Source of the DNA: Cellulosimicrobium sp. CUA-896
Lineage (GTDB): Bacteria > Actinomycetota > Actinomycetes > Actinomycetales > Cellulomonadaceae
DNA length: 53,566 nucleotides
Assembly: GCF_001942335.1 (NCBI RefSeq)
Contig: NZ_MKKH01000019.1
Span: 1-53,566 of the forward strand
Direction: 5' to 3'
The translations under genes and the position numbers were made by a program. Below, in pieces: positions 44,897-53,566 of this stretch. Under the pieces are notes generated by a model that had not been told where the DNA came from, did not search any database, and saw only the letters and a list, made by a program, of their open reading frames with translations. Positions within the stretch are counted from its first letter, which is position 1. Each line of letters opens with the position of its first letter.

Positions 44897-46027
44897 ATGG
44901 CCGACCGCACGACCGCCGCCGCGACCACCCCGCCCCTCGCGGTCCGCCCCGCCGACGAGTGCGCCTACGACGTCGTCGCCCTCGGCGAGGTCATGCTCCG
45001 GCTCGACCCGGGCGAGCGGCGCATCAAGACGGCCCGCAGCTTCGACGTGTGGGAGGGCGGCGGCGAGTACAACGTGGCCCGCGGCCTGCGCCGCTGCTTC
45101 GGCCTGCGCGGCGCCGTCGTCACGGCGCTCGCGGACAACGAGGTCGGCCGGCTCGTCGAGGACCTCATGCTCACCGGCGGGCTCGACACGAGCCACGTCG
45201 TGTGGCGCCCCTACGACGGCATCGGCCGCAGCCTGCGCAACGGCCTGAACTTCACCGAGCGGGGCTTCGGCGTGCGCGGCGCGGTCGGCGTCTCGGACCG
45301 CGGCAACACCGCGATCTCGCAGCTGCGGCCCGACGACGTCGACTGGGACGCGCTGTTCGGGCAGGGCGTGCGCTGGTTCCACACCGGGGGCATCTTCGCC
45401 GCGCTCTCGGAGTCGAGCGCCGACGTCGCGGAGGCCGCGATGGCCGCCGCGCGCCGGCACGGGACGGTCGTGTCCTACGACCTCAACTACCGCCCGTCGC
45501 TGTGGCAGGGCATCGGGGGCGTCGAGCGAGCGCAGGAGGTCAACCGCCGGCTCGCGCGCTACGTCGACGTGATGATCGGCAACGAGGAGGACTTCACCGC
45601 CTCGCTCGGGTTCGAGGTCGAGGGCGTCGACGAGAGCCTCACCGACCTCGACACGGGCGCGTTCCGCGCGATGATCGGCCGCGCCGCCGACGAGTACCCG
45701 AACTTCCAGGTGATCGCGACGACGCTCCGCGGCGTCCGGACCGCGACGGTGAACGACTGGGGCGCGATCGCCTGGTCGCGCGTGCAGGGCTTCGCCGAGG
45801 CGACGCACCGCCCCGGCCTGGAGATCCTCGACCGCGTGGGCGGCGGCGACTCGTTCGCGTCGGGCCTCGCGTACGGGCTCCTGGAGCTCGGGTCGATCGC
45901 CGAGGCGGTCGAGTACGGCGCCGCGCACGGCGCGCTCGCGATGACGACGCCCGGCGACACGTCCACGGCGTCGCTCGCCGAGGTCCGTAAGCTCGCGTCG
46001 GGCGGCAGCGCGCGCGTCCAGCGCTGA
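44897..46027 (+). CDS. kdgK: PfkB-family sugar kinase, probable 2-keto-3-deoxygluconate kinase
   Basis: A 376-aa ribokinase-type kinase: N-terminal VALGEVMLRLDPGERR and GGGEYNVARGLRRC, then FHTGGIFAALS, and the C-terminal PfkB signature DRVGGGDSFASGLAYGL with catalytic base Asp318. GGEYNVA rather than GGxxxNxA is characteristic of KDG kinases. With eda upstream it should phosphorylate KDG to KDPG in the cytoplasm. A long N-terminal Ala/Thr/Pro-rich lead (20 residues) precedes the fold. GAAGGAG lies eight bases upstream of the ATG. Confidence 0.86.
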   Translation: MADRTTAAATTPPLAVRPADECAYDVVALGEVMLRLDPGERRIKTARSFDVWEGGGEYNVARGLRRCFGLRGAVVTALADNEVGRLVEDLMLTGGLDTSHVVWRPYDGIGRSLRNGLNFTERGFGVRGAVGVSDRGNTAISQLRPDDVDWDALFGQGVRWFHTGGIFAALSESSADVAEAAMAAARRHGTVVSYDLNYRPSLWQGIGGVERAQEVNRRLARYVDVMIGNEEDFTASLGFEVEGVDESLTDLDTGAFRAMIGRAADEYPNFQVIATTLRGVRTATVNDWGAIAWSRVQGFAEATHRPGLEILDRVGGGDSFASGLAYGLLELGSIAEAVEYGAAHGALAMTTPGDTSTASLAEVRKLASGGSARVQR

Positions 46028-46037
46028 GCCCCGCGGC

Positions 46038-46072
46038 GAGGGCGGGCGCCGGGACGGCCGGTGCCCGCCCTC
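46038..46072 (+). terminator. Hairpin terminator after kdgK
   Basis: GAGGGCGGGC (46038-46047) pairs perfectly with GCCCGCCCTC (46063-46072), starting ten bases after the kdgK stop. No T-tract follows. Confidence 0.6.
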
Positions 46073-46083
46073 CCGCGCGGGGA

Positions 46084-46089
46084 TAGGGT
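46084..46089 (+). promoter_or_regulatory. Possible -10 element for the small gene at 46125
   Basis: TAGGGT lies just after the terminator, about 35 bases upstream of a gene that has its own Shine-Dalgarno sequence. No matching -35 is obvious. Confidence 0.3.
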
Positions 46090-46124
46090 GAACCCGCGAG
46101 CACCGGGGGCGGCAGGGAGGGCGC

Positions 46125-46516
46125 GTGACCAGAGGACGTGTGGCCGTACCCGGCCTGCCCCGGCGACGCGTCGAGCGACCGCCCGACCTCGCGCACGCGC
46201 TCGACCACGCGCGCATCCTGCGCGCCGCTGGCGACCCGGCGGGCGCGGCACGCGTGCTGGACGCGGCGTTCGCGGCCGAGGGCGTCCGCGCGCGCGCGTC
46301 TCGGAGCGGGTGCGGTTCCGGGCGCTCGTGCTGCGGGCGGACCTCGCGATCGCCCTGCACGACGACGTCGCCGCCGCGCGCTACCTCGCCGGGGCGGAGT
46401 GGTTCCTCGCCGGCGCCGACTTCCTGCCGCGCGTGGCCGACGCGATCGCCGCGCTCGACGAGGACGTGCACCGCGTCGGCGAGCTCCTCGGCCGGCTCGA
46501 CGTCGAGCGGGCCTGA
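46125..46516 (+). CDS. Unrecognised small helical, TPR-like protein (one frameshift)
   Basis: About 130 aa when repaired. LAHALDHARILRAAGDPAGAARVLDAAFAAEG looks like a tetratricopeptide-type helix pair. After a frame break near 46290 in a CGCGCG run it continues RVRFRALVLRADLAIALHDDVAAARYLAGAEWFLAG and ends LLGRLDVERA. No catalytic motif or membrane segment is seen. GGGAGG precedes the GTG. It has no evident tie to the sugar-acid operon before it, since a hairpin separates them. Confidence 0.6.
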
Positions 46517-46600
46517 CGACGACCTCCGCCCCGGGGTGCGCCGGGGAACCCGCGCGGCGCGCGGCACGTTGGGACACGAGGACCGACCTCTGGAGGACCC

Positions 46601-47062
46601 ATGCTGTGCCCGACCGACCAGACCGTGCTCGTCATGACCGAGCGCAAGGGCGTCGAGATCGACTACTGCCCCACGTGCCGTGGCGTGTGGCTGGACCGCG
46701 GCGAGCTCGACAAGATCATCGACCGGTCCCTCGAGGCGGAGATCGCCGCCGAGGCGACGGGTCCCGCAGGCGGCGCCGCCCCGGCTCCCGCACCGGCACC
46801 AGCCCCCACGACGTACCCGCCCGCCGCACCGGCCCCCTACGGCACGCCGCCGGGGTACGGCGGTGACCGGCGCGACGACGACCGCTACCGCGACGACCGC
46901 TACCGCGACGACCGCTACCGCGACGACCGCTACCGCGACGACCGCCGGTACGACGGGCGGTACGGGGGCGACCGTCGCGACGACGACCGCTATGGCTACG
47001 ACCCGCGCTACCGCAAGCGCAAGAAGAAGGAGTCGTGGCTGGAGGACCTCTTCGACTTCTGA
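46601..47062 (+). CDS. Small zf-TFIIB zinc-ribbon protein with YRDDR repeats
   Basis: A 153-aa protein. The N-terminus MLCPTDQTVLVMTERKGVEIDYCPTCRGVWLDRGELDKII is the zf-TFIIB domain in the version whose first pair is CPxD. A Pro/Ala linker follows, then an Arg/Asp/Tyr-rich region with four identical YRDDR units and variants, and a basic-then-acidic end (KRKKKESWLEDLFDF). The disordered charged tail suggests nucleic-acid or protein binding, but function is unknown. GGAGGAC lies before the ATG. Confidence 0.85.
   Translation: MLCPTDQTVLVMTERKGVEIDYCPTCRGVWLDRGELDKIIDRSLEAEIAAEATGPAGGAAPAPAPAPAPTTYPPAAPAPYGTPPGYGGDRRDDDRYRDDRYRDDRYRDDRYRDDRRYDGRYGGDRRDDDRYGYDPRYRKRKKKESWLEDLFDF
46883..46942 (+). 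repeat. Four tandem 15-bp repeats coding YRDDR
   Basis: Four perfect copies of a 15-base unit (CGCTACCGCGACGAC) in phase with the zf-TFIIB gene. As the unit is a multiple of three, copy-number change would keep the frame. Confidence 0.9.
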
Positions 47063-47139
47063 GGTCCGACGCCGGTCGCCGGCGCGCGTGACCGTCGACG
47101 CGGCGGCGCGGGGCGGCGGTCGTCCTAGAGCGGTCGCCC

Positions 47140-47145
47140 TAGACT
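47140..47145 (+). promoter_or_regulatory. -10 element for the bile acid:sodium symporter-like gene
   Basis: TAGACT, eight bases, then GTG 47154, so leaderless or nearly so. A direct repeat CGGTCGTCCTAGA/CGGTCGCCCTAGA (47119-47143) overlaps it and may bind a regulator. Confidence 0.45.
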
Positions 47146-47153
47146 CGGGCGTC

Positions 47154-48158
47154 GTGCGCGCTGTGCTGGCCCGGTGGGTCGACCCCTTCGTGGTGACCCT
47201 GTTCGTCGTGCTGGTGCTGGGTCTGCTGGTGCCGGTCCCGCCTGCGGCGCAGCGCGTCGTCGACGTCGTCGCCGACCTCGCGGTGACCGTGCTGTTCCTC
47301 GTCTACGGGATGCGGCTGTCGACGCGCGAGGTGTGGGCGGGGCTGCGGAACGTGCGGCTCCAGGGCGCGGTCCTCGCGTCGACCTACGTCGTCTTCCCGC
47401 TGCTCGGGCTGCTCGTCGCGTGGGCCGTCGTGCCGCTGCTCGGCGCCGGCCTCGCGACGGGCGTGCTCTTCCTGTCCCTGCTGCCGTCGACGGTGCAGTC
47501 GTCGGTCGCGTTCACCTCGGTGGCGCGCGGCAACGTCGCGGGCGCGGTCTGCGGCGCGACGGTCTCCAACGTGGTCGGGATGCTCGTCACGCCGTTGCTC
47601 GTGCTGTGGCTGCTGTCCGACGGCGCGGGTGTCGTGCCCGAGCCTCCCGCCGGTGACGTGGCCGGTGACGTGGCCGGCGGGCTCGGCGGCCTGCGCACCG
47701 TGCTGCTCCAGCTCCTCGTGCCGTTCGTCGTCGGTCAGCTCCTGCAGCCGTGGGTCGGCGGCTGGATCCGGTCCCGGCGGTGGCTGACGCTCGGCGTGGA
47801 CCGGGGCACGATCCTCGTCGTGGTGTTCGGGGCCGTGGCCGCCGCCTCGTCCGCGGGCGTGTGGGCGAGCGTGTCGGGCTGGGCCGTCGTCGCGCTGGTG
47901 GGCGTGAGCGCGGTGCTGCTCGCGGCGATGCTCGCGACCACCTGGTGGGGCGGTGCCGCCCTGCGGCTGCCGCTCGAGGACCGCGTCGCGCTGCTCATGT
48001 GCGGGTCGAAGAAGTCGCTCGCGACGGGCCTGCCCATGGCCAGCGTGCTGCTGCCCGTGGCCGTCGCGGGCGTCGTGGCCGTACCGGTGATCGTGTTCCA
48101 CCAGCTCCAGCTCATGGTCTGTGCGGTCCTCGCGCGTCGGTTGGCGCTGCGCGCCTGA
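47154..48158 (+). CDS. Bile acid:sodium symporter-family (BASS/SBF-like) transporter
   Basis: A 334-aa membrane protein with about ten hydrophobic helices. Family features: FVVTLFVVLVLGLLVPVP, VTVLFLVYGMRLSTREVWAGL, LLPSTVQSSVAFTSVARGNVAGAVCGATVSNVVGMLVTPL with the crossover-helix polar motif, and a repeat-related LLMCGSKKSLATGLPMASVLLP. The FLVYGMRLS motif is typical of the YfeH-like SBF_like branch rather than of true bile-acid carriers. The substrate is probably an organic anion, unknown. The frame is intact. Confidence 0.87.
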   Translation: MRAVLARWVDPFVVTLFVVLVLGLLVPVPPAAQRVVDVVADLAVTVLFLVYGMRLSTREVWAGLRNVRLQGAVLASTYVVFPLLGLLVAWAVVPLLGAGLATGVLFLSLLPSTVQSSVAFTSVARGNVAGAVCGATVSNVVGMLVTPLLVLWLLSDGAGVVPEPPAGDVAGDVAGGLGGLRTVLLQLLVPFVVGQLLQPWVGGWIRSRRWLTLGVDRGTILVVVFGAVAAASSAGVWASVSGWAVVALVGVSAVLLAAMLATTWWGGAALRLPLEDRVALLMCGSKKSLATGLPMASVLLPVAVAGVVAVPVIVFHQLQLMVCAVLARRLALRA

Positions 48159-48169
48159 TCCGCCCCGCC

Positions 48170-48628
48170 TCAGGCTCGTGCGGCGACCTGCTCGCGTACC
48201 TGACGCTTGGCCCGCGTGAGCATCCCGCTCATCCCGCCGAGGCGCAGGGGGCTCACGGCGCGCGTGAGCCCGATGCTGCCCGGGAAGTCGTCGGGCACGT
48301 CGAGCACCTGCTGGGCCGTGAGGCCGGACAGGCCCTGTGCGAGGATCGACGCGAAGCCGCGCGTGGTCGGCGCCTCGGCGGGCGCGGTCGCGTAGAAGTG
48401 CACGACGTCGTCGTCACCCACCTCGGCGAACGCGCGCACGGGGGACTGGCACTCCTCGATGCGCTCGAGCATCCCGGGCGCGCTCGCGTACCGCTCCGGC
48501 AGGTCGGGCAGCTCGTTCGCGAACTCGAGGAGGAGCTGCAGCCGCTCGCGCTCGGGCAGCGCGAGGAAGTCGTCGCGGATCTCGGCGAGCGTGGCGGGCA
48601 GCGCCGCGTCGGTCGGGGGAGCGCTCAT
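48170..48628 (-). CDS. SufE-family sulfur acceptor protein
   Basis: A 152-aa SufE-like protein that accepts persulfide sulfur from a cysteine desulfurase. The catalytic Cys60 sits in IEECQSPVRAFAE, and LAEIRDDFLALPERERLQLLLEFANELPDLPERY is the usual N-terminal helix region. The FASILAQGLSGLTAQQVLDVPDDF segment and C-terminus match actinobacterial SufE proteins. It is encoded downstream of a rhodanese on the same strand, a common actinobacterial pairing suggesting exchange of sulfane sulfur. Confidence 0.88.
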   Translation of the reverse strand: MSAPPTDAALPATLAEIRDDFLALPERERLQLLLEFANELPDLPERYASAPGMLERIEECQSPVRAFAEVGDDDVVHFYATAPAEAPTTRGFASILAQGLSGLTAQQVLDVPDDFPGSIGLTRAVSPLRLGGMSGMLTRAKRQVREQVAARA

Positions 48629-48794
48629 GCTGTCGATCCTCGCATCTCGTCGGGTGCGCCGCGGCGCGGGTTCGTCGGGCGGGACGCCGACGGCGCGGGG
48701 CGAGCCTCGCGGGGAGGCCCGCCCTGCGCCGTCGGGCAGGAGGGGCGCGGCCGGGCGCCGGACAGGCCGCGCGCCGGGTCGGCCGGGCGGCGGG

Positions 48795-49706
48795 TCAGCC
48801 GAGCGACGCGGGGGCGTCGCCGGGCTGGTCGCCCTTGACGATCGGGACGCGCACGGCGTTGCCCCACTCGGTCCACGAGCCGTCGTAGTTGCGGACGGTG
48901 TCGAAGCCGAGCAGGTAGGTGAGCGCGAACCACGTGTGGCTCGAGCGCTCGCCGATGCGGCAGTAGGTGACGACCTCGTCGTCGGTGCGCAGGCCGAGGC
49001 CGCCCTCCTGGTAGATCGCCTCGAGCTCGGCGCGCGACTTGTACGTGCCGTCCTCGGCGACCGCGGTCGCCCACGGGACGTTGCGCGCCGTCGGGATGTG
49101 CCCGCCGCGCAGCACGCCCTCCTCCGGGTAGTCCGGGATGTGCAGGCGCTCGCCCGTGTACTCCTGCGGGGAGCGGATGTCGACGAGCGGGCCGTTGCCG
49201 ATGTGGGCGAGGACGTCCTCCTTGAAGGCGCGGACGGTCACGTCGTCGCGCTCCACGACGGGGTACTCGACCGGCTCGGGCGTCGGGACGTCCGTCGTCG
49301 TCTCGCGGCCCTCCGCGATCCACGTGCCGCGGCCGCCGTCGAGCAGACGCACGTCCTCGTGGCCGAAGAGCGTGAAGACCCACGCGGCGTAGGCGGCCCA
49401 CCAGTTGTTCTTGTCCCCGTAGACGACGATCGTCGTGTCGCGCGCGATGCCCTTCGAGCCGAGCAGCTCGGCGAACGCCTTGCCGTCGACGTAGTCGCGG
49501 GTGTCGGGGTCGTTGAGGTCGGTGTGCCAGTCGATCTTCACGGCGCCGGGGATGTGCCCGGTCTCGTAGAGCAGCACGTCCTCGTCGGACTCGACGACGA
49601 CGATGCCCGGTTCCCCGAGGTGCTCCGCGAGCCACGCCGTGCTCACGAGGCGGTCCGGGTGGGCGTACTGCGTGATCTTCTCGCTGGTGTCGAGCGGTGC
49701 GGGCAT
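48795..49706 (-). CDS. Two-domain rhodanese (thiosulfate/3-mercaptopyruvate sulfurtransferase)
   Basis: A 303-aa sulfurtransferase with two tandem rhodanese domains (about 15-130 and 155-290). The N-terminal domain has [21 protein letters not shown] and [17 protein letters not shown] and lacks the active cysteine. The C-terminal domain has [22 protein letters not shown] and the active site [14 protein letters not shown] with Cys249. The CRIGERS loop is the actinobacterial SseA/CysA2 type (thiosulfate-preferring loops have CRxGxR). GGAGGAC lies upstream of the ATG. A SufE gene follows 166 bp downstream; nothing recognisable lies in that gap. Confidence 0.92.
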   Translation of the reverse strand: MPAPLDTSEKITQYAHPDRLVSTAWLAEHLGEPGIVVVESDEDVLLYETGHIPGAVKIDWHTDLNDPDTRDYVDGKAFAELLGSKGIARDTTIVVYGDKNNWWAAYAAWVFTLFGHEDVRLLDGGRGTWIAEGRETTTDVPTPEPVEYPVVERDDVTVRAFKEDVLAHIGNGPLVDIRSPQEYTGERLHIPDYPEEGVLRGGHIPTARNVPWATAVAEDGTYKSRAELEAIYQEGGLGLRTDDEVVTYCRIGERSSHTWFALTYLLGFDTVRNYDGSWTEWGNAVRVPIVKGDQPGDAPASLG

Positions 49707-49806
49707 GGGGGGTCCTCCTGATCGTCCGGCTGGTCGTCCGGTCCGCCCGCCAGGCTAGGCCGGGCGTCCACCTGACGAGAAGCGGGGAGCGCATCCTGAG
49801 ACAGTG

Positions 49807-50232
49807 TTACGCGCCACGTCCCGCCGCCGTGCGGAGCGTCCGGGACCGGCTGCCGAGGCCGTGCGCGACGAGCGCGACCGACACGCCGAGGTTGAGCACC
49901 ACCGAGGCTCCGATGTCCGGCCCCGGCGCGCGCCGACCCCAGGTCGCCGCCTCGACGAGCGTGCCGACGACCGACGTGGACCCGATCCCGACGCAGACCC
50001 GCGCCCATCGCGGGTCCCGCTCGGACCGGAACGCCGCGAGCACGGCGACCGCCGACATCACGGCCGGGATCGCGGTCCCGCCGCCGAGCCCGACGGCGAC
50101 CGTCCGCGACGCCGGCAGCGGGATGACGTCGCGGCCGAACGGCTCCGAGCGCAGGTCGTGGAGCACCGCCACCCACGAGCCGTAGACCGTCGCCGCCGCG
50201 TACGCGAGCGCGACGGCCGCTGGACGCACCAT
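49807..50232 (-). CDS. Small membrane protein of unknown function
   Basis: A 141-aa protein with about four hydrophobic segments (AAVALAYAAATVYGSWVAVL, GTAIPAVMSAVAVLAAF, VCVGIGSTSVVGTLVEAA, IGASVVLNLGVSVALVAHGL) and a basic C-terminus. I do not recognise the family. ATG 50232 is supported by TACCGT six bases upstream. It is divergent from the GAF regulator gene. Confidence 0.6.
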   Translation of the reverse strand: MVRPAAVALAYAAATVYGSWVAVLHDLRSEPFGRDVIPLPASRTVAVGLGGGTAIPAVMSAVAVLAAFRSERDPRWARVCVGIGSTSVVGTLVEAATWGRRAPGPDIGASVVLNLGVSVALVAHGLGSRSRTLRTAAGRGA

Positions 50233-50238
50233 GGGTCG

Positions 50239-50244
50239 ACGGTA
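50239..50244 (-). promoter_or_regulatory. -10 element, leaderless promoter for the small membrane protein
   Basis: TACCGT on the minus strand, six bases before ATG 50232. Confidence 0.5.
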
Positions 50245-50285
50245 CGCCCTGGAACCCGGGCGCGCCGGGCGGGCGGACAACGCCG

Positions 50286-50314
50286 TGTGACGAGGTCACG
50301 GCGCCCCCTACACT
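50286..50314 (+). promoter_or_regulatory. Promoter of the GAF regulator gene with overlapping dyad
   Basis: -35 TGTGAC (50286-50291), 17-bp spacer, -10 TACACT (50309-50314). A perfect inverted repeat GTGAC-GAG-GTCAC (50287-50299) covers the -35, a position suited to repression, perhaps autoregulation. The gene also has a GGAGGTGGG ribosome binding site. Confidence 0.55.
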
Positions 50315-50350
50315 GACGACAGCACCCGGACGCCGACGTCGGAGGTGGGC

Positions 50351-51596
50351 ATGGCGGAGCGGCCAGCGACACCCGGCGGCCCCGCGCGCCGCGACCCCCG
50401 CTCCGTCCGCGCGGCCTACGACGTCTTCCTCGGTACCGGCGCGCTGCTCCCCGGGGTCGACCCGCTCGTCGCCGCGTCGTGGCGGCGCAGCCTGCGCTCG
50501 GGCGTCGACCCGGACACGCCGCGCCCGGGGGAGGGCCTCGCCGGTGACGAGCTCGAGGCGTACCGCGCGGCGCACCCGCTCGCGTCCCTCATGCCGGTGG
50601 TGCGCGAGCTGGTCGTGGACGGCGCGCGCGACGACGGCCTCGTCGTCGCGGTGTCCGACGACGCGGGGCGCCTGCTGTGGGTCGAGGGCAGCGCCCGCAC
50701 GCGCGGTGCGGTGGAGCGGGTCGGGTTCGCCGAGGGGGCCGTGTGGCGCGAGGAGCGGGTGGGCACCAACGCGCCCGGCACGGCCCTCGCGACGCGGCGT
50801 CCCGTGCAGGTGCTCGGCGCCGAGCACTTCTCCCGTCCCGTGCAGGACCTCAACTGTGCGGCGGCGCCGATCCGCGGCCCCGGAGGAGAGGTGGTGGGCG
50901 TGCTCGACGTGACGGGTGGGCTGCCCGCCGCGTCGCACGTCGTGCTGTCGCTCGTGCGCGCGACCGTGGCGACGCTCGAGCGCGAGCTGGCCGCGCGGGC
51001 GGTCGCCGCCGACGGGCGGCACGGCGCACCTGCCCTGCGCCTCCTCGGCACCCCGGCGGTCGTCCTGCCCGACGGCGCACGCCGCCTCTCCCTGCGGCAC
51101 GCCGAGATCCTCGCGCTGCTCGCCGAGCACCCCCGCGGCCTGTCCGCCGACGAGCTCGCCGTGCTGCTGCACCCCGGCGACCTGTCCGCCGTCACCGTGC
51201 GCGCCGAGGTCTCCCGCCTGCGACGCGTCGCCGGGACCCTGCTCGTCGGTTCGCGGCCCTACCGTCTCGCCCGCCCGGTGGCCACGGACGTCGGCGTCGT
51301 CCGCGAGCGGCTCGCGCGCGGCGACGTGGCCGGGGCCGTCGCCGCCTACGGCGGCCCGCTGCTCGTCCGCTCGAGCGCGCCGGGGATCGAACGCCTGCGC
51401 GCCGAGCTCGCCGCCGAGCTGCGCGCCGCCGTGCACGCGAGCGACGACGCGGCGTGCTCGACACGTGGACCCGCACCGACGACGGTGCCGAGGACCACGC
51501 CGCGTGGACCCGCCTCGTGCACCTCACCGACGACGGCAGCCCCCTGCGGCGCGCGCCCGTGCCCACCTCGCGGTGCTCGACACCGTCCTGCGCTGA
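50351..51596 (+). CDS. GAF-domain transcriptional regulator (frameshifted at the C-terminus)
   Basis: About 415-aa regulator. The N-terminal part (residues 20-200; VDPLVAASWRRSLRSGVDPD, AEGAVWREERVGTNAPGTALATRRPVQVLGAEHF, DLNCAAAPIRGPGGEVVGVLDVTG) is the AcoR-type GAF sensor. The C-terminal part (about 225-330; LRLLGTPAVVLPDGARRLSLRHAEILALLAEHPRGLSADELAVLL, VRAEVSRLRRVAG) looks like a winged-helix domain rather than the sigma54 AAA+ plus Fis module of true AcoR. Frame breaks near 51458 and 51555 precede the end HLAVLDTVLR. It is followed by an aldehyde dehydrogenase, which it probably activates. Confidence 0.8.
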
Positions 51597-51613
51597 GCGG
51601 GCCCGCCACCCCC

Positions 51614-51672
51614 GCCGAGCACGAGTTTGATGTCGCGACGCGCCCATGACGCCACCGACCTCGTGCTCGGGC
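51614..51672. repeat. 59-bp inverted-repeat element, copy 1
   Basis: Begins 18 bases after the GAF regulator stop. Perfect 11-bp terminal arms CCGAGCACGAG (51615-51625) and CTCGTGCTCGG (51660-51670) flank a 34-base centre. A related element of the same length lies after the aldehyde dehydrogenase. It may act as a transcript 3' stem-loop or a REP-type repeat. Confidence 0.75.
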
Positions 51673-51730
51673 GCGAGCAACCCCGTGCTCGACGCTGCCC
51701 GCCGCCACCCGCCGCCACCCGCACGCCGCC

Positions 51731-51766
51731 GCTGCAACGCTGCTGCAACCCTCCGCTGCCTACCGT
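51731..51766 (+). promoter_or_regulatory. Candidate promoter and activator repeats for the aldehyde dehydrogenase
   Basis: Two direct repeats GCTGCAAC (51731-51738 and 51742-51749), 11 bp apart and so on the same DNA face, lie upstream of TACCGT (51761-51766), a possible -10. No good -35 is present, as expected for an activator-dependent promoter. Assignment to the GAF regulator is inference. Confidence 0.45.
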
Positions 51767-51863
51767 GACGACCACGGCGCGACGACGCGCCGGGCCGCGC
51801 ACCGCCGTCGGACACCCCGACCGCGCGGGCGCGACGAGGCAGCACGGCGAGGAGGCAGGCAGC

Positions 51864-53385
<1,522 letters not shown>

Positions 53386-53405
53386 GCCGGCCCGTCCCGC
53401 CCGCC

Positions 53406-53464
53406 GCCGAGCACGGGGTTGACGTCGTTCTGAGCGTCATCACGGCACCGACCTCGTGCTCGGC
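53406..53464. repeat. 59-bp inverted-repeat element, copy 2
   Basis: Begins 21 bases after the aldehyde dehydrogenase stop. Arms CCGAGCACGGG (53407-53417) and CTCGTGCTCGG (53453-53463) pair at 10 of 11 positions, and CACCGACCTCGTGCTCGG is shared with copy 1. An inner word GACGTCGTTCT occurs again just outside at about 53472-53482. No gene is seen from here to the window end. Confidence 0.75.
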
Positions 53465-53566
53465 AGCGAGCGACGTCGTTCTCGTCCGTCCCCGCCAGGA
53501 GGTCCACGTACACGCTGCTCGCGGGCCGCTCCCCGTTCGAGGTCCCGGGCGGGTCGAACACCAGCG

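Noticed and set aside
46125..46516. Part of the KDPG aldolase/kinase operon
   Set aside because: A perfect 10-bp GC hairpin and a possible new promoter separate it from kdgK, and the protein shows no sugar-metabolism motif.

Overview
The window is from a very high-GC actinobacterium. GTG starts are common, the codons are G/C-ending, and the gene order adnA-adnB-nudC-mycoredoxin-uvrD2-whiB7-(peptidases)-UPF0182 is the same conserved block known from mycobacteria (Rv3202c to Rv3193c). The overall gene set fits a Cellulomonas/Promicromonosporaceae-type organism, but that assignment is inference from gene content, not a search. No CRISPR array, rRNA, transposase or prophage was seen.

Reading note: many genes are broken by single-base indels, mostly deletions in GC-rich stretches, and often in genes that should be intact (uvrD2, whiB7, moaA, moaE, nhaA, UPF0182). 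In nearly every case the protein continues correctly in another frame. I therefore give each gene its full span, say where the frame breaks, and treat the breaks as probable sequence errors.

Layout. (1) 1-20275, conserved core: AdnAB recombination helicase-nuclease, an APH-like protein, NudC, mycoredoxin and UvrD2. WhiB7 follows, behind a long leader with promoter, uORFs and attenuator hairpin. Then come a ThiF-like protein, a YgjP-type peptidase, a DUF2342 metalloprotease, a YlbL PDZ-Lon protease, a PPA1309-like protein and the large UPF0182 membrane protein. Strong terminators and an initiator tRNA-Met (20443-20516) close this block. (2) 20624-27020: FUSC transporter, CaCA-type antiporter, small membrane protein, and a three-gene polar amino acid ABC transporter. 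(3) 27064-29212: one lower-GC, foreign-looking gene of about 715 aa whose C-terminus carries an RNKYLH (R-X4-H) HEPN-like motif. It is the best candidate here for an undescribed, possibly defensive, gene. A decayed hemerythrin-like gene follows. (4) 30041-37952: YyaL-type thioredoxin protein, DUF1918-DUF1876 protein, acylphosphatase, DsbA-like protein, NhaA, and molybdenum cofactor genes moeA-moaE and moaA. (5) 38156-42888: an SPFH/GYF protein with a zinc-ribbon membrane partner, then an HxlR regulator divergent from a quinone reductase plus a VOC dioxygenase-like gene. (6) 42885-53566: USP, an IclR-controlled KDPG aldolase/KDG kinase pair, a small zinc-ribbon protein, a bile acid:sodium symporter-family protein, SufE plus rhodanese, and a GAF regulator followed by an aldehyde dehydrogenase. 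The aldehyde dehydrogenase is bracketed by two related 59-bp inverted-repeat elements.

Functionally the window combines DNA break repair and stress response (AdnAB, UvrD2, WhiB7, mycoredoxin), redox and quinone or aldehyde detoxification, cofactor synthesis and Entner-Doudoroff-type sugar acid catabolism. A recurring promoter layout, TAnnnT six to eight bases before the start codon, suggests that many of these mRNAs are leaderless.
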